DNA from: Pediococcus ethanolidurans
GTDB lineage: Bacteria > Bacillota > Bacilli > Lactobacillales > Lactobacillaceae
Reading direction: 5' to 3'
Assembly (NCBI RefSeq): GCF_001437405.1
Contig: NZ_JQBY01000019.1
Location: 1 to 41,853 of the forward strand
DNA length: 41,853 nucleotides
Numbering within the stretch: the first letter of the stretch is position 1; each line of letters starts with the position of its first letter. The translations under genes were made by a program, and so were the position numbers. This document shows positions 14,530 to 28,058 of the stretch, piece by piece. The notes below the pieces were generated by a model, which made no database searches, was not told the DNA's origin, and was given only the letters and a program-made list of their open reading frames with translations.

Positions 14530-15876
14530 TTAAATTCCCTCCTTAATATAACCATCATCGGCTAATTGTTTGCGTAATTGTAACATCGCTGTGTAAGTTG
14601 CAAAAACATAAATGCGTTTTGTAGGTAAATCTTTAAATTTATTGATAGCAACATGTAAGTCTGGTTCCACGATTAACTTCTCATCTGGGACGCCAGCGAC
14701 TTTCAAACGAAATGTAATATCTTTGTAGCGTTCGCCACCGGTCATGAATTGTTGAATATTCATTTTAGGTAGTTTTTCAAATTCACCATCCCAAATCCAA
14801 CTGGTATCAATACCGTCAGCGTAATTTGCGTTTAATAAGCCAACCAATGAAAATGGTTCGGTTTCGGTTCCAACCATATCAATGACCTGATTTAAGCCAA
14901 CCGGATTTTTGACTAGGACAATGGTTACTTCCTTGTCACCAACTTGAATTTGTTCTTGTCGGCCAAAAACGCGTTCATCTGGATCATTTAGAGCAGTTGC
15001 AATTTTATCGTCTTCAACGCCCATAAATTTACCAACAGCGTATGCAGCTAAAGCATTGTAAACATTATACAGGCCACCAATATGCAAATTAAAAGTAGTC
15101 TTATCAATTGTAAAAGTAGAAGTTGCAGGGGTTAATTGATCAACACTAGTTAATTGATAATTAAGGCTGGGACGTTTAAAGCCACAGTTAGGACAGAAAT
15201 ATTTGCCTAAGTTGCTGTAAACAATGAATTTGTAGTGCAAGACGTGCTGACAAACAGGACATAAAATACCATCTGTGTTAACGTCAGCAGTTGTATCATG
15301 GTCTGCCTGGTTATTAAATCCATAATATTGAATCGGATTGGGTAATTTTTTCGAGTTAAAAATGGAAGCATCACCGTTTGCTATGACGGTTGCTTCAGGA
15401 GCTAAAGCAATACCGTCTAAGATCTTTTGGTAAGTTGTATAAATTTCGCCGTAACGATCCATTTGATCACGAAAAATGTTTGTTAAAACAAATGCTAACG
15501 GTTTAATATATTTAGTCACCATAATAACGTTTGCTTCATCAACTTCTAAAACGGCGATTTGTCGTCCATTTTTGGATTTTTTAGCTGTTAAAAAAGTTGT
15601 CACAATTCCCTGTTCCATATTGGAGCCGCTTGGATTAGTAAGTACATGATCAAACTTTTGATTTAAGACTTTTACTGTTAGTGCTGTCGTCAATGTTTTT
15701 CCGTTGGTTCCGGTGATGACGATCACATCGTAATTTTTTCCCAAGACTTTTAAAATGTCAGGATCAATTTTTGTGGTTAATTTTCCGGGAAGAGAACTTC
15801 CACCATTTCGAAATTTATGCAAAAACCAGTAGGCTGATTTTCCAGTCGTAATTGCAAGTGTGCTTTTGAGTGACAT
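14530..15876 (-). CDS. murT: Lipid II isoglutaminyl synthase, Mur ligase-like subunit
   Basis: MurT binds ATP and lipid II and performs the amidation with ammonia from GatD. Of its 448 residues, the P-loop GTNGKT lies at 56-61 in a Mur ligase central domain. A four-Cys zinc ribbon (Cys206, 209, 228, 231) is inserted in that domain, as in known MurT. Asp357 in the DTSWIWD stretch corresponds to the Asp that completes the GatD catalytic triad across the interface. ATG with GGAGGAG upstream. It is the first gene of the minus-strand unit, divergent from tdk. Confidence 0.96.
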   Translation of the reverse strand: MSLKSTLAITTGKSAYWFLHKFRNGGSSLPGKLTTKIDPDILKVLGKNYDVIVITGTNGKTLTTALTVKVLNQKFDHVLTNPSGSNMEQGIVTTFLTAKKSKNGRQIAVLEVDEANVIMVTKYIKPLAFVLTNIFRDQMDRYGEIYTTYQKILDGIALAPEATVIANGDASIFNSKKLPNPIQYYGFNNQADHDTTADVNTDGILCPVCQHVLHYKFIVYSNLGKYFCPNCGFKRPSLNYQLTSVDQLTPATSTFTIDKTTFNLHIGGLYNVYNALAAYAVGKFMGVEDDKIATALNDPDERVFGRQEQIQVGDKEVTIVLVKNPVGLNQVIDMVGTETEPFSLVGLLNANYADGIDTSWIWDGEFEKLPKMNIQQFMTGGERYKDITFRLKVAGVPDEKLIVEPDLHVAINKFKDLPTKRIYVFATYTAMLQLRKQLADDGYIKEGI

Positions 15877-15902
15877 GAGACTCCTCCATTAAGTTGTTAA
15901 AA

Positions 15903-15930
15903 GGCTGGAAAAACATCTTTTTTTCTAGCC
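15903..15930 (-). other. Leader hairpin just upstream of murT
   Basis: An 11-bp inverted repeat, GGCTGGAAAAA (15903-15913) and TTTTTCTAGCC (15920-15930), has one G-T pair. It lies in the presumed 5' leader of murT-gatD, about 27 bases before the start codon. No T run follows on the minus strand, so it does not look like a terminator. An mRNA-stabilising or regulatory hairpin is possible. Confidence 0.4.
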
Positions 15931-16123
15931 ATAATGTTTATATCTTGTAGCTTTATGTGCCACGTGCTAAATCCTAAAAGTTAATTTTAAGCCCTATGAC
16001 ACAAAAAAGAAAGTTATCAGAAAAAAAGAATGTCTTAAGATTATTTCGTTTTTATTCAGAGATGAAATTTTTCTGGTTATCGGCTATACTAAATAGGAAG
16101 TAAAAACAAAGGGAGAAACTACT

Positions 16124-16714
16124 TTGGCACAGTTATTTTTTCACTATGGCGCAATGAATAGTGGTAAATCGATTGAAATTTTAAAGGTTGCTCATAATTA
16201 TGAAGAACAGCATAAATCTGTTATTTTAATGACTAGCGGCATTGACACAAGAAAGAGTGTTGGTGAAATTGCTAGTCGGATTGGATTGCATAGAACAGCT
16301 GAGCCTGTTTTTGACAAAACAGATATTTATCAGCGCGTTTCGGAACTGAATCCCGATGCGGCTTGTGTATTAATTGATGAGGCTCAGTTTTTAAAAAAGC
16401 ATCATATTATTGAACTTGCAAAAATTGTGGATGATTTAAATATTCCAGTGATGACTTTTGGTCTTAAAAATGATTTTCGTAATGAATTATTTGAAGGTTC
16501 TAAATACCTACTAATCTATGCGGATAAGATTGAAGAAATGAAGACCATTTGTTGGTTCTGCAAACACAAAGCAATTATGAATTTACGATTTGCAAACGGT
16601 AAACCAGTCTATGAAGGAGAACAGGTTCAAATTGGTGGCAACGAAGCTTATTATCCAGTTTGTCGTCGTCATTATATGAATCCTCCTTTGGATGAAATGA
16701 GGAAAGATAGTTAA
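16124..16714 (+). CDS. tdk: Thymidine kinase
   Basis: Type II thymidine kinase, phosphorylating thymidine to dTMP in the salvage route. At 196 residues it is family length. The P-loop GAMNSGKS is at residues 9-16, the Mg-binding DEAQF follows near 88-92, and the zinc site is CWFC plus CRRH near the C-terminus. It starts with TTG, supported by AAAGGGAGA upstream. A TATACT at 16085-16090 is a plausible -10 box with a weak -35. The stop codon shares one base with the prfA start, so it heads a translationally coupled run. Confidence 0.96.
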   Translation: MAQLFFHYGAMNSGKSIEILKVAHNYEEQHKSVILMTSGIDTRKSVGEIASRIGLHRTAEPVFDKTDIYQRVSELNPDAACVLIDEAQFLKKHHIIELAKIVDDLNIPVMTFGLKNDFRNELFEGSKYLLIYADKIEEMKTICWFCKHKAIMNLRFANGKPVYEGEQVQIGGNEAYYPVCRRHYMNPPLDEMRKDS

Positions 16715-17796
16715 TGAATGATTTTATTGATAAATTACAGGCAGTAGCTGATCGCTATGATGAGTTGAATGAACTTTTAGCTGATCCTGATGTAATTTCT
16801 GATTCACAGAAATTTACAGAACTGTCTAAAGAAGAAGCAAGTATTCGTGAAACAGTTGCTAAATTTCATGAATACAAAAAAGTTATTGGCCAAATTGCTG
16901 ATGACGAAGAAATGCAACGTGAAAAACTTGATCCGGAAATGGATGAGTTAGTTAAATCCGAGCTTAGTACGTTAAAAAAACAACGTGATGACCTTGAGGA
17001 GCAAATTAAGGTTTTAATGTTACCAACGGACCCTAATGATGATAAAAACATTATTATGGAGATCCATGGTGCAGCTGGTGGGGATGAAGCTAGTTTGTTT
17101 GCCGCAGATCTTTTCAACATGTATTCTCGTTATGCTGAGAATCAAGGATGGAAAGTTCAAGTTGTTGATGAAAATGCAACTGAAGTGGGTGGTTTCAAAG
17201 AAATTGTGTTGATGATTTCTGGAGATCGTGTTTATTCCAAACTTAAGTATGAAAATGGTGCTCACCGAGTTCAACGTGTTCCTGTGACCGAGTCAGCAGG
17301 ACGAGTGCATACCTCCACAGCAACAGTTGGTGTCATGCCTGAAGCTGAGGATGTGGATATTGATATTGATCCAAAAGATATCAGAACTGACGTCTATCGT
17401 TCATCTGGTGCCGGTGGTCAGCATATTAATAAAACTTCGTCTGCGGTTCGAATGACGCATTTACCAACCGGTATTGTAGTGGCGATGCAAGATGAACGTT
17501 CACAGCAGCAAAACCGTGTCAAAGCCATGCAGATTTTAAAGGCGCGTGTTTACGATTACTACCAAACGCGTGAACAGGATGCCTATGATGCAGAGCGGAA
17601 GAGTGCGGTTGGAACGGGCGATCGTTCTGAACGAATTCGTACTTATAATTATCCACAAAATCGCGTAACTGATCATCGGATTGGATTAAGTTTAAATAAA
17701 CTGGATCGAATTATGAATGGAGAGTTAGATGAAATTATTGATGCTTTGATTTTAGACGATCAAGCAAAAAAGATGGAGCAACTTCGTAATGAATAA
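16714..17796 (+). CDS. prfA: Peptide chain release factor 1
   Basis: RF1 reads UAA and UAG in the ribosomal A site and triggers peptide release. At 360 residues it is standard size. The PVT tripeptide at 190-192 is the codon-recognition element of RF1, and GGQ is at 234-236 with Gln236 as the methylated residue. ATG overlaps the tdk stop by one base. The gene for the methyltransferase that acts on that Gln follows with an 8-base overlap, a conserved functional pairing. Confidence 0.97.
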   Translation: MNDFIDKLQAVADRYDELNELLADPDVISDSQKFTELSKEEASIRETVAKFHEYKKVIGQIADDEEMQREKLDPEMDELVKSELSTLKKQRDDLEEQIKVLMLPTDPNDDKNIIMEIHGAAGGDEASLFAADLFNMYSRYAENQGWKVQVVDENATEVGGFKEIVLMISGDRVYSKLKYENGAHRVQRVPVTESAGRVHTSTATVGVMPEAEDVDIDIDPKDIRTDVYRSSGAGGQHINKTSSAVRMTHLPTGIVVAMQDERSQQQNRVKAMQILKARVYDYYQTREQDAYDAERKSAVGTGDRSERIRTYNYPQNRVTDHRIGLSLNKLDRIMNGELDEIIDALILDDQAKKMEQLRNE

Positions 17797-18655
17797 CCCC
17801 ACCTATTTAGAGGCCCTTAAGTGGGCTTTTTTGTATCTAAGACCCATTGACCAGGAAGGCATCGACGAAAGTGGCGCCAAGTTATTACTGGCTAACATGA
17901 TGAATTGGAATAATACACAACTGATTTTGCATTATCGCGATTCAATGAAGTTAAGTGATTGGTTGACCTATCAAAAAAATATTCATCAGTATGCTAAGGG
18001 CGTTCCTGCTCAATATGTGACTAATCAAGCGACATTTTATGGTAACAATTTATTTGTAGATGAAAGAGTGTTGATTCCTCGTTTTGAAACGGAAGAGTTG
18101 GTTGAATGGGTACTTAAAGATAACGATGAGACCCACCGTACAGTTTTAGATATAGGCACTGGATCAGGAGCAATTGCGATTGCCTTAAAAAAACAGCGAC
18201 CAAACTGGCAAATCACGGGGTCAGATATTTCTAAAGCTGCTTTGCAAGTTGCTCAAAAAAATGTTAACTTACAAAAAATTGAAGTTGCTTTGATTCAAAG
18301 TGATTTATTTGAAAATTTAGGTAATCAAAAGTTTGATATTATTGTGTCTAATCCGCCATATATCGCAGAATCAGAGAAAACTGTGATGGATCAGAGTGTC
18401 ATTCAGTATGAACCCAATCAGGCGTTGTTTGCAAAAGAACAGGGTTTAGCGATTTATCGACAACTCAGTCAACAAGTGAAGGAGCATCTTACCGTTCACG
18501 GGCGACTATACTGTGAATTTGGCTATCATCAAAAACAGGCATTAGAAAATTTATTTCAGGATACAAGTAGTAATTATCAGGTAGAGTTTAAAAAAGACGT
18601 CACTAATCATGATCGCATGATGCGGGTAACGTTGAATAACGAGAGGAAGGTTTAA
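17789..18655 (+). CDS. prmC: Release factor glutamine methyltransferase
   Basis: PrmC transfers a methyl group from S-adenosylmethionine to the Gln of the GGQ motif in release factors. The 288-residue protein has an N-terminal helical domain (about 1-85), SAM motif DIGTGSGAI at 121-129, and NPPY at 188-191, which binds the Gln side chain. The ATG lies 8 bases inside prfA; start and stop overlap as ATGAATAA. The substrate gene is directly upstream. Confidence 0.96.
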   Translation: MNNPTYLEALKWAFLYLRPIDQEGIDESGAKLLLANMMNWNNTQLILHYRDSMKLSDWLTYQKNIHQYAKGVPAQYVTNQATFYGNNLFVDERVLIPRFETEELVEWVLKDNDETHRTVLDIGTGSGAIAIALKKQRPNWQITGSDISKAALQVAQKNVNLQKIEVALIQSDLFENLGNQKFDIIVSNPPYIAESEKTVMDQSVIQYEPNQALFAKEQGLAIYRQLSQQVKEHLTVHGRLYCEFGYHQKQALENLFQDTSSNYQVEFKKDVTNHDRMMRVTLNNERKV

Positions 18656-18656
18656 T

Positions 18657-19679
18657 TTGGAAACAGAAATATATCATGCAGACACAGTAAAGGAAGCCGC
18701 CAAGAAAATACAGGCTGGCCAGCTGATTTCTTTTCCCACAGAAACGGTATATGGTTTAGGTGCGGATGCCACCAATGAAACAGCTGTTAAACAAGTTTAT
18801 TTGGCTAAAGGTCGACCAAGCGATAATCCACTGATTGTGCACGTAGCTGATATTAAAACGGTGGAAAAATATGCTCAACCTTTATCCGCCAAAACTCGTT
18901 TATTAATGAAGACTTTTTGGCCGGGACCATTGACAATTATTTTGAAATTAAAACCCAATGCATTCTCAAAGAGTGTAACGGGGGGATTAGCAACCGCAGC
19001 TTTTCGAAATCCACGAAATGAAGTTACCCTTGATTTAATTCGCCAAGCGGGAGTTCCAATTGTGGGACCATCTGCCAATACTTCTGGCAAACCCAGTCCT
19101 ACCGAAGCTAAACATGTTTATCATGATTTACAAGGAAAAATTGCGGGCATCTTAGATGATGGACCTACTCAAATTGGCGTGGAGTCTACCGTTATTGACA
19201 TGTCAGGTGACGTACCCAGTATTTTACGACCAGGAGCAGTGAGTGAAGAAAAGCTTACCGAAATTATTGGCACGGTTCAGTCTGACCATCATAAGGTGGG
19301 TAAAGATGAAGTTCCTAAGGCCCCAGGAATGAAATATAAACATTATGCACCAAATGCACAAGTTTTGATTGTGCAAGATGGCCAGTGGCAAGATGCTTTA
19401 AACTGGGCAGCAAAACAAACCGGACCAGTGGGCGTGATGACAACTAAAAAAGTAAAAACAGCTAATCAGTTGCCTGAAAATGGCGAGTGGTTCTCATTGG
19501 GCGATGACATTCATTCTGCTAGTCATAATTTATTTGCGGGTTTGCGCCATTTTGACACAGAAAGCTCGGTGGCATATATTTTGGCGCAAGGTTTTGATAA
19601 AATAGGTTTAGGCGAAGCGTATATGAATCGTCTGGAAAAATCAGCAGGGCAACAATACTTTCAAACACCTAACAAATAG
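18657..19679 (+). CDS. tsaC: L-threonylcarbamoyladenylate synthase, Sua5 type
   Basis: Makes threonylcarbamoyl-AMP from Thr, bicarbonate and ATP, the first step of t6A37 modification of ANN-decoding tRNAs. At 340 residues it is the long Sua5/YwlC form: a YrdC domain (about 1-200) with SFPTETVYGLGADA and PSANTSG motifs, and a C-terminal Sua5 domain (about 220-335). TTG start two bases after the prmC stop, with AGAGGAAGG upstream. Co-transcribed with tdk-prfA-prmC and followed by glyA 12 bases later. Confidence 0.94.
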   Translation: METEIYHADTVKEAAKKIQAGQLISFPTETVYGLGADATNETAVKQVYLAKGRPSDNPLIVHVADIKTVEKYAQPLSAKTRLLMKTFWPGPLTIILKLKPNAFSKSVTGGLATAAFRNPRNEVTLDLIRQAGVPIVGPSANTSGKPSPTEAKHVYHDLQGKIAGILDDGPTQIGVESTVIDMSGDVPSILRPGAVSEEKLTEIIGTVQSDHHKVGKDEVPKAPGMKYKHYAPNAQVLIVQDGQWQDALNWAAKQTGPVGVMTTKKVKTANQLPENGEWFSLGDDIHSASHNLFAGLRHFDTESSVAYILAQGFDKIGLGEAYMNRLEKSAGQQYFQTPNK

Positions 19680-19691
19680 GAGGCGTTTTTT

Positions 19692-20930
19692 ATGGATTAT
19701 AAAAAAGCAGACCCTGAATTATGGGATGCCATTGCTGGCGAACAAAATCGTCAACAACACAATATTGAATTGATTGCATCTGAAAATATTGTGTCAAAAG
19801 CAGTTAGAGCCGCACAAGGTTCCGTTTTAACCAATAAGTATGCAGAAGGGTATCCGGGCAAACGTTATTACGGTGGCTGTTATTATATTGATCAGGTGGA
19901 ACAATTAGCTATTGATCGTGCCAAAAAGTTGTTTGGTGCCGAATATGCAAACGTTCAACCTCATTCTGGTTCGCAGGCTAATGCAGCAGCATATGCCGCG
20001 TTTATCAAACCAGAAGATAAAATTTTAGGTATGGATTTGAATGCCGGTGGTCATTTAACGCATGGTGCTAAGGTTAGTTTTAGTGGTAAATTTTATCGAT
20101 CGGCTAGTTATGGAATCGATCTAAAAACGGAACGCTTAAATTACGATGATATTCGCAAAATTGCGATTGCAGAGAAACCACAAATCATTGTGGCTGGCGC
20201 CTCTGCTTATAGTCGAGTTATTGACTGGCAGGCCTTTAGAAAAATTGCCGATGAAGTTGGGGCATATCTAATGGTGGATATGGCACATATTGCTGGTTTG
20301 GTGGCTACTGGTTTACATCCATCTCCAGTAGGAATTGCTGACGTGGTTACCACAACAACTCACAAAACTTTGCGGGGCCCTCGTGGTGGCATGATTCTTT
20401 CTCAAGAAAAATATGCAAAAAAAATCAATTCCGCTGTTTTCCCAACGACACAAGGAGGACCTTTGGAGCATGTGATTGCTGCCAAGGCAGTTGCTTTTGG
20501 TGAAGCCTTGAAACCAGAATTTAAGACTTACATGAAGCAAGTCAAAGCAAATGCTGACAAAATGGCAACTACCTTTGATGATTCAGAGTTAGTTCGTGTT
20601 GTGTCTGGTGGTACAGATAATCATTTAATGACTTTAGATCTCACTAAAACTGAAATGAATGGTCAGGAAGTCCAAGATTTATTAGATTCGATTTATATTA
20701 CGGCTAATAAAGAAGCTATTCCAAATGAAAAACGTAGTCCCTTTAAAACAAGTGGGTTACGAATTGGCACACCGGCAATTACAACCCGCGGTTTTAATGA
20801 AGCAGATTGTGAAAAAGTTGCCCAAATTATTTTAGCAGCTTTGAAAAATCATAATTCACCAGAAAAATTAGCCGAACTTAAACAAGAAGTATTTGCTTTA
20901 ACTGCAAAACATCCAATTGAAGTAAATTAA
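19692..20930 (+). CDS. glyA: Serine hydroxymethyltransferase
   Basis: PLP enzyme converting serine and tetrahydrofolate to glycine and 5,10-methylene-tetrahydrofolate, the main source of one-carbon units. At 412 residues it is standard. The PLP Lys is Lys225 in [19 protein letters not shown] near 30-35 and HSGSQAN near 91-97 are conserved active-site segments. ATG with AGGAGG upstream. It is the last gene of the overlapping tdk run; a gap of 72 bases separates it from upp. Confidence 0.97.
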   Translation: MDYKKADPELWDAIAGEQNRQQHNIELIASENIVSKAVRAAQGSVLTNKYAEGYPGKRYYGGCYYIDQVEQLAIDRAKKLFGAEYANVQPHSGSQANAAAYAAFIKPEDKILGMDLNAGGHLTHGAKVSFSGKFYRSASYGIDLKTERLNYDDIRKIAIAEKPQIIVAGASAYSRVIDWQAFRKIADEVGAYLMVDMAHIAGLVATGLHPSPVGIADVVTTTTHKTLRGPRGGMILSQEKYAKKINSAVFPTTQGGPLEHVIAAKAVAFGEALKPEFKTYMKQVKANADKMATTFDDSELVRVVSGGTDNHLMTLDLTKTEMNGQEVQDLLDSIYITANKEAIPNEKRSPFKTSGLRIGTPAITTRGFNEADCEKVAQIILAALKNHNSPEKLAELKQEVFALTAKHPIEVN

Positions 20931-21002
20931 TTGAATTTACCCTAGTTTTTTTGCGCCAAGTTAGCTACAATTGATAGAGATATTGAAGGGAGAGTGTAAT
21001 TT

Positions 21003-21632
21003 ATGGGTAAGTTCCAAGTTCTTGACCATCCGTTGATTCAACACAAGTTGACAATTATTAGAGATAAAAATTGTGGGACAAAAGTATTTAGAGAAGTTGT
21101 TAATGAAATCTCAGAACTAATGGCTTACGAGGTTTCGCGTGATATGCCGTTAGAGGATGTTAAAGTTGAGACACCAATTGGTTGGACAACCAAAAAAACA
21201 CTTTCGGGTAAAAAAGTAGCTATTGTGCCAATTCTTCGGGCTGGACTGGGCATGGTTGATGGCATGCTTGAATTAATTCCAGCAGCTAAGGTCGGTCATA
21301 TCGGTATGTACCGAGATGAAGAGACCTTAAAACCTGTTGAATATTTTGTTAAATTACCAAGTGACATTAGTGAACGCCAAATATTTGTCGTTGATCCAAT
21401 GTTGGCAACTGGTGGTTCAGCAATTATGGCCATGGATGCTTTGAAGAAGCGTGGCGCAAAAGATTTGCGATTAGTGTGTTTGGTAGCTGCTCCTCAAGGC
21501 GTAAAAGCCTTACAAGAGGCTCATCCTGATGTTGATATTTATACAGCAGCTTTGGATGAAAAGTTAAATGAAGACGGTTATATCGTTCCTGGACTAGGGG
21601 ATGCTGGTGATCGTTTGTTTGGTACAAAATAG
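21003..21632 (+). CDS. upp: Uracil phosphoribosyltransferase
   Basis: Salvages uracil to UMP with PRPP. At 209 residues it is family length. The PRPP-binding segment [10 protein letters not shown] lies near residues 131-140 and the uracil-binding C-terminal [12 protein letters not shown] near 193-204. ATG with AAGGGAGAG upstream. A TACAAT at 20966-20971 is a candidate -10 box without a good -35, so upp may be read both from its own weak promoter and from the glyA message. A strong terminator follows, separating it from the ATP synthase operon. Confidence 0.96.
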   Translation: MGKFQVLDHPLIQHKLTIIRDKNCGTKVFREVVNEISELMAYEVSRDMPLEDVKVETPIGWTTKKTLSGKKVAIVPILRAGLGMVDGMLELIPAAKVGHIGMYRDEETLKPVEYFVKLPSDISERQIFVVDPMLATGGSAIMAMDALKKRGAKDLRLVCLVAAPQGVKALQEAHPDVDIYTAALDEKLNEDGYIVPGLGDAGDRLFGTK

Positions 21633-21652
21633 TTCCAAGTGAACTTATTTTC

Positions 21653-21718
21653 AAAAAGAAGAGTAAAAAATGGGCATGTTGTTTATTTAAACAGATGTCG
21701 ATTTTTTTGCTTCTTTTT
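21653..21718 (+). terminator. Long terminator hairpin after upp
   Basis: Outer arms AAAAAGAAG/CTTCTTTTT, then AAAAAAT/ATTTTTTT, then GGCAT/ATGTC and GTTT/AAAC around a short loop make a long imperfect stem spanning the whole interval. The T run lies in the 3' arm. Confidence 0.8.
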
Positions 21719-22000
21719 TATTTTAATTGATTTATTTTGAACATAAAAACACCACGAATTTAGATGGGGTAAAAATGGAAAGCGCTTTATCGAAAATGCT
21801 GATTTATCAGGCGTGGAATGGATTTTTAAAAAGTGAAAAAAATCCTCCTTTTTTTGTATTTTTCTTAAATTGGTGGTATTATTTCATTTGTATTTTGAAT
21901 AGGCATTACGATCTATTTTTATATAATTGTTGACGTTTTAGGGTGATTGACCTGCAATTCTTCAATAATTCACTAAGGCTAGGAAAAGAGGTGATCTTCT
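21719..22000 (+). promoter_or_regulatory. Upstream region of the ATP synthase operon
   Basis: There is no convincing gene in these 280 bases. GGAAAGCGCTTTAT at 21777-21790 matches 11 of 14 positions of a perfect cre palindrome, with the central AAAGCGCTTT intact. Possible promoters are TATAAT at 21922-21927, with no -35 at normal spacing, and TTGACG (21930-21935) with TGCAAT 17 bases on. GAGGTGATC before the GTG at 22001 is an unusually long match to the 16S rRNA 3' end. No atpI gene is present. Confidence 0.5.
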
Positions 22001-22720
22001 GTGAGTGGAGACTCTGTTTCTACTTTCCAATTTTTGGGGCTTACTTTTAATACGACCAATATTATTTCTGGATTACTTGCGGCAATTATTGTACTTGTAG
22101 TAGTGTTCTTGTTCTCAAGAAATTTGAAGTTGAAACCTACTGGAAAACAAAATGTTTTGGAGTGGTTAATAGACTTTACAAATAATATTGTTCGAGGCTC
22201 AGTGACAAATGGTGATGCACCGGACTTTGGTTTATATGCATTTACTTTGTTTTTATTCATTTTTGTATCTAACCAACTTGGATTATTCCTACAAATTGGT
22301 TGGAATGGTGTAACGTATGTGCGGAGTCCAACTTCAGATCCAATTGTGACGCTGACGTTTTCGTTAATAACGCTAATGTTGGCACATTTTTCTGGAGTCA
22401 AAAAGCTCGGCTTCAAGAAGTATTTTAAAGAATCATATTTAACGCCGTTTACATTTTGGCTACCAATTAGTGTTTTTACCGAATTGATTGACTTCCTTAC
22501 GTTAGGTTTACGTATTTATGGGGTTATCTTTTCAGGAGAAATGTTACTGAAAATTATCGGAGAAATGGCCTTTTCTGGTGGAATCGGTATGACAATTGTT
22601 GCAATACCGATTGCGTTTATCTGGCAAGGATTCTCATTATTCTTGGGTAGTATTCAAGCGTATGTTTTCGTCACTTTGACTTCAGTTTATATTTCTCAAC
22701 AAATTCAGACTGAGGAATAA
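22001..22720 (+). CDS. atpB: ATP synthase Fo subunit a
   Basis: Stator membrane subunit forming the two proton half-channels beside the c-ring. At 239 residues it has about five transmembrane helices, with the essential Arg in [17 protein letters not shown] near residue 170. GTG start with a long Shine-Dalgarno GAGGTGATC. First gene of the atpBEFHAGDC operon. In this family of fermenting bacteria the enzyme mostly works as an ATP-driven proton pump for pH homeostasis. Confidence 0.97.
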   Translation: MSGDSVSTFQFLGLTFNTTNIISGLLAAIIVLVVVFLFSRNLKLKPTGKQNVLEWLIDFTNNIVRGSVTNGDAPDFGLYAFTLFLFIFVSNQLGLFLQIGWNGVTYVRSPTSDPIVTLTFSLITLMLAHFSGVKKLGFKKYFKESYLTPFTFWLPISVFTELIDFLTLGLRIYGVIFSGEMLLKIIGEMAFSGGIGMTIVAIPIAFIWQGFSLFLGSIQAYVFVTLTSVYISQQIQTEE

Positions 22721-22746
22721 TTAATATTTTAGGAGGATTTAAAACT

Positions 22747-22959
22747 ATGGGAGCTATTGCAGCAGGAATTATTATGTTCGGAGCCGCTATCGGTGGTGGT
22801 ATCGGTGATGCCCTTGTTATTTCAAAAACGCTCGAAGGAATGGCACGCCAACCAGAATTATCTGGTCAATTAAGAACAACAATGTTCATTGGTGTTGGTC
22901 TTGTTGAAGCTATGCCTATTATCGCTTTCGTTGTGGCATTGTTAGTTATGAACAAGTAG
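22747..22959 (+). CDS. atpE: ATP synthase Fo subunit c
   Basis: Proteolipid of the rotating c-ring. At 70 residues it folds as two transmembrane helices with the polar RQPE loop near 34-37. The proton-carrying carboxylate is Glu54 in GLVEAMPI. The first helix carries the Gly-rich AAIGGGIG packing motif. It starts at ATG with AGGAGG upstream, 26 bases after atpB. The 51-base gap to atpF contains another strong AGGAGGTG site. Confidence 0.97.
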   Translation: MGAIAAGIIMFGAAIGGGIGDALVISKTLEGMARQPELSGQLRTTMFIGVGLVEAMPIIAFVVALLVMNK

Positions 22960-23010
22960 TTTGATGTCATACAAGCAAACAAATAATAGGGTAGAAGGAG
23001 GTGTCAATAG

Positions 23011-23535
23011 ATGCTCTCACATTTAGTGTTGGGTACTACAAATTCATTGTACCTTGGTGATATGTTGTTCTTTGCTCTCGTCTTTGTCCTACTTATGTGG
23101 GCAATTAAAGTTGTGGCCTGGGGCCCAGTTACAAAGATGATGAAAGAACGGGCAGATCGGATTTCTAACGATATCGATTCTGCCGAAAAGTCACGACAAG
23201 ATGCTGAAAAATTAGCTCAAAAACGAGAAGAAGCGTTGAAGAATTCTCATGCCGAAGCCTCCACAATTGTAAGCAATGCGAAGGACAACGGTGCTAAACA
23301 GCGTGAACAGATTGTTGCAAGTGCCCAACAGGAAGCACAATCACTCAAGCAAAATGCTCAAAAAGACATTGAACAAGAGCGAAAAGATGCACTCAAAGGT
23401 GCTCAGAATGATGTGGCTAGTTTATCTATTGAAATTGCTTCTAAGATCATTCAAAAAGAATTAAACGCGCAGGATCAAAAACAGTTAATTGATTCTTACA
23501 TTGAAGGGTTGGGGAAGCAAAATGAGTCTAGATAA
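23011..23535 (+). CDS. atpF: ATP synthase Fo subunit b
   Basis: Peripheral stalk subunit: one N-terminal transmembrane helix (about residues 15-35), then a long charged coiled coil rich in Ala, Lys, Glu and Gln reaching F1. At 174 residues it is standard. ATG with AAGGAGGTG upstream. It overlaps atpH by 14 bases, so the two stalk partners are translationally coupled. Confidence 0.96.
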   Translation: MLSHLVLGTTNSLYLGDMLFFALVFVLLMWAIKVVAWGPVTKMMKERADRISNDIDSAEKSRQDAEKLAQKREEALKNSHAEASTIVSNAKDNGAKQREQIVASAQQEAQSLKQNAQKDIEQERKDALKGAQNDVASLSIEIASKIIQKELNAQDQKQLIDSYIEGLGKQNESR

Positions 23536-24064
23536 GATGACAATTGCCAAACGATATTCAAAAGCCCTTTTTGATTTAGCTGTTGAAAAAGAACAACTTG
23601 AACCTGTTTATGATGACTTACAGCAACTTAAGCAAGTTTTCACTGAAGTTCCGAATTTAGAACAAGTATTAGGCGACGTTCGTTTAAATGATGAACAAAA
23701 ATCGGCTATTATTGAAAATCTAAAAAAAGATGCTTCAGTTTATGTCAAAAATTTGATTCAAATGGTTTATGATTATGGTCGAATAAGTAATGTTATGGAC
23801 ATTATTGAGCAGTTTACAGTGCTCTACAATGAATATAATCATATTGCTTATGCAAACCTATCAACTGCGGTTAAAGTTGATTCAGATCAAAAGCAACGTT
23901 TGGCAGATGGATTTGCTAAACGAATCGGAGCTAAAAAAGTGATCATAAATAGTCAGCTCGATCCAAGTATTATTGGTGGAGCCGTACTAGAATCAAATGG
24001 TTTGATTTATGATGGCAGTATTCGTTCTAAAATGGCTAAGATCAAAAAAATGCTACTTAAATGA
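23522..24064 (+). CDS. atpH: ATP synthase F1 subunit delta
   Basis: Links the b stalk to the top of the alpha3beta3 head. The ATG at 23522 gives 180 residues beginning [17 protein letters not shown], the typical delta N-terminus. A start 33 bases earlier would add a non-conserved tail. GGGG from the end of atpF supplies the ribosome binding site. N-terminal helical domain about 1-110, C-terminal [19 protein letters not shown] region conserved. Overlaps atpF by 14 bases. Confidence 0.95.
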   Translation: MSLDKMTIAKRYSKALFDLAVEKEQLEPVYDDLQQLKQVFTEVPNLEQVLGDVRLNDEQKSAIIENLKKDASVYVKNLIQMVYDYGRISNVMDIIEQFTVLYNEYNHIAYANLSTAVKVDSDQKQRLADGFAKRIGAKKVIINSQLDPSIIGGAVLESNGLIYDGSIRSKMAKIKKMLLK

Positions 24065-24074
24065 GATTTTGTGA

Positions 24075-25622
<1,548 letters not shown>

Positions 25623-25658
25623 AACAATGCTTTAATTGACAGAAAGTGGTGAGAAAAA

Positions 25659-26606
25659 ATGGCAGCTTCAGAACAAGACGTTCTCAGACGAATTGACTCC
25701 ACTAAGAAGACCAGTCAAATTACCACTGCGATGCAAATGGTTTCAACTGCAAAACTTAACCAGATTCAAAAACATACTTTTGGATACCGTGTTTATGCGG
25801 AAAAAGTTGAAAGTATTGTTGCCCATCTTGCAAAGTCACACTTAATGAGTGCCAATGCTGCTGGTAACGAAAAAAGCAATGAAGATGCTGATAGTACAAT
25901 TTCAGCCACTGATTTATTGCAACAACGACCAGTTAAAAAAGTTGGGTTCTTGGTTATTACGTCTGATCGTGGGTTAGTTGGTAGCTATAATAGCTCGGTT
26001 CTCAAGCAAACTGAGGACTTCATTCAATCCACAGGTCATTCGGCTGATGACAGTGTAATCTTAGCTGTCGGAGGAACTGGCGCAGATTTTTATAAGGGAC
26101 GTAATATGAATGTTGCTTATGAATTTCGTGGTGTGAGCGACGTACCAACTTTTAACGAAGTACGGGAAATTGTTCAAACTGCAACGTCAATGTATTCTAA
26201 TCAAGTGTTTGATGAACTTTATGTTTGTTATAACCATTTTGTAAATCGCTTAACAAATAGATTTCATTCAATTAAAATGTTGCCAATTAGTGATGCTTTA
26301 GTTAAAAGTCAGGATGAAAAAAAAGAGCAGGGTAAAAAAGAACTAATGCCTGAGTATGAAACGGAACCTTCGGAAGCTGTTTTATTACAAGCTATTTTAC
26401 CTCAGTATGCAGAAAGCCTTGTTTATGGGGCAATTTTGGATGCTAAGACTGCTGAACATGCATCAAGTTCAACAGCAATGCAAACTGCTTCTGATAATGC
26501 TAAAGATTTAATTTCATCACTTCAATTGCAATATAACCGTGCACGACAAAGTGCGATTACCACTGAAATCACTGAGATTACCGGTGGTCAGGCTGCACAA
26601 GAATAA
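25659..26606 (+). CDS. atpG: ATP synthase F1 subunit gamma
   Basis: Central rotor shaft inside the alpha3beta3 head. At 315 residues it is longer than the usual 285-290, because of a polar insertion near residues 65-85 between the N-terminal helix and the Rossmann-like domain, and a second near 210-230. Both termini keep the conserved coiled-coil segments: the N-terminal [13 protein letters not shown] and a C-terminal [19 protein letters not shown] with AAAGTGGTG upstream. Confidence 0.97.
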   Translation: MAASEQDVLRRIDSTKKTSQITTAMQMVSTAKLNQIQKHTFGYRVYAEKVESIVAHLAKSHLMSANAAGNEKSNEDADSTISATDLLQQRPVKKVGFLVITSDRGLVGSYNSSVLKQTEDFIQSTGHSADDSVILAVGGTGADFYKGRNMNVAYEFRGVSDVPTFNEVREIVQTATSMYSNQVFDELYVCYNHFVNRLTNRFHSIKMLPISDALVKSQDEKKEQGKKELMPEYETEPSEAVLLQAILPQYAESLVYGAILDAKTAEHASSSTAMQTASDNAKDLISSLQLQYNRARQSAITTEITEITGGQAAQE

Positions 26607-26626
26607 ATTTAGATGGGAGGAATTAA

Positions 26627-28045
<1,419 letters not shown>

Positions 28046-28058
28046 GGGGGAATTCTAA

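Noticed and set aside
15931-16123. CACGTG palindrome near 15961 in the murT-tdk intergenic region
   Set aside because: It is a six-base palindrome with no extended arms and no clear relation to either promoter, so it is likely chance.
21727-21933. A 68-residue plus-strand frame between upp and atpB
   Set aside because: It has no ribosome binding site, a low-complexity aromatic-rich translation, and it covers the cre-like box and possible promoter elements. It looks like an open frame by chance.
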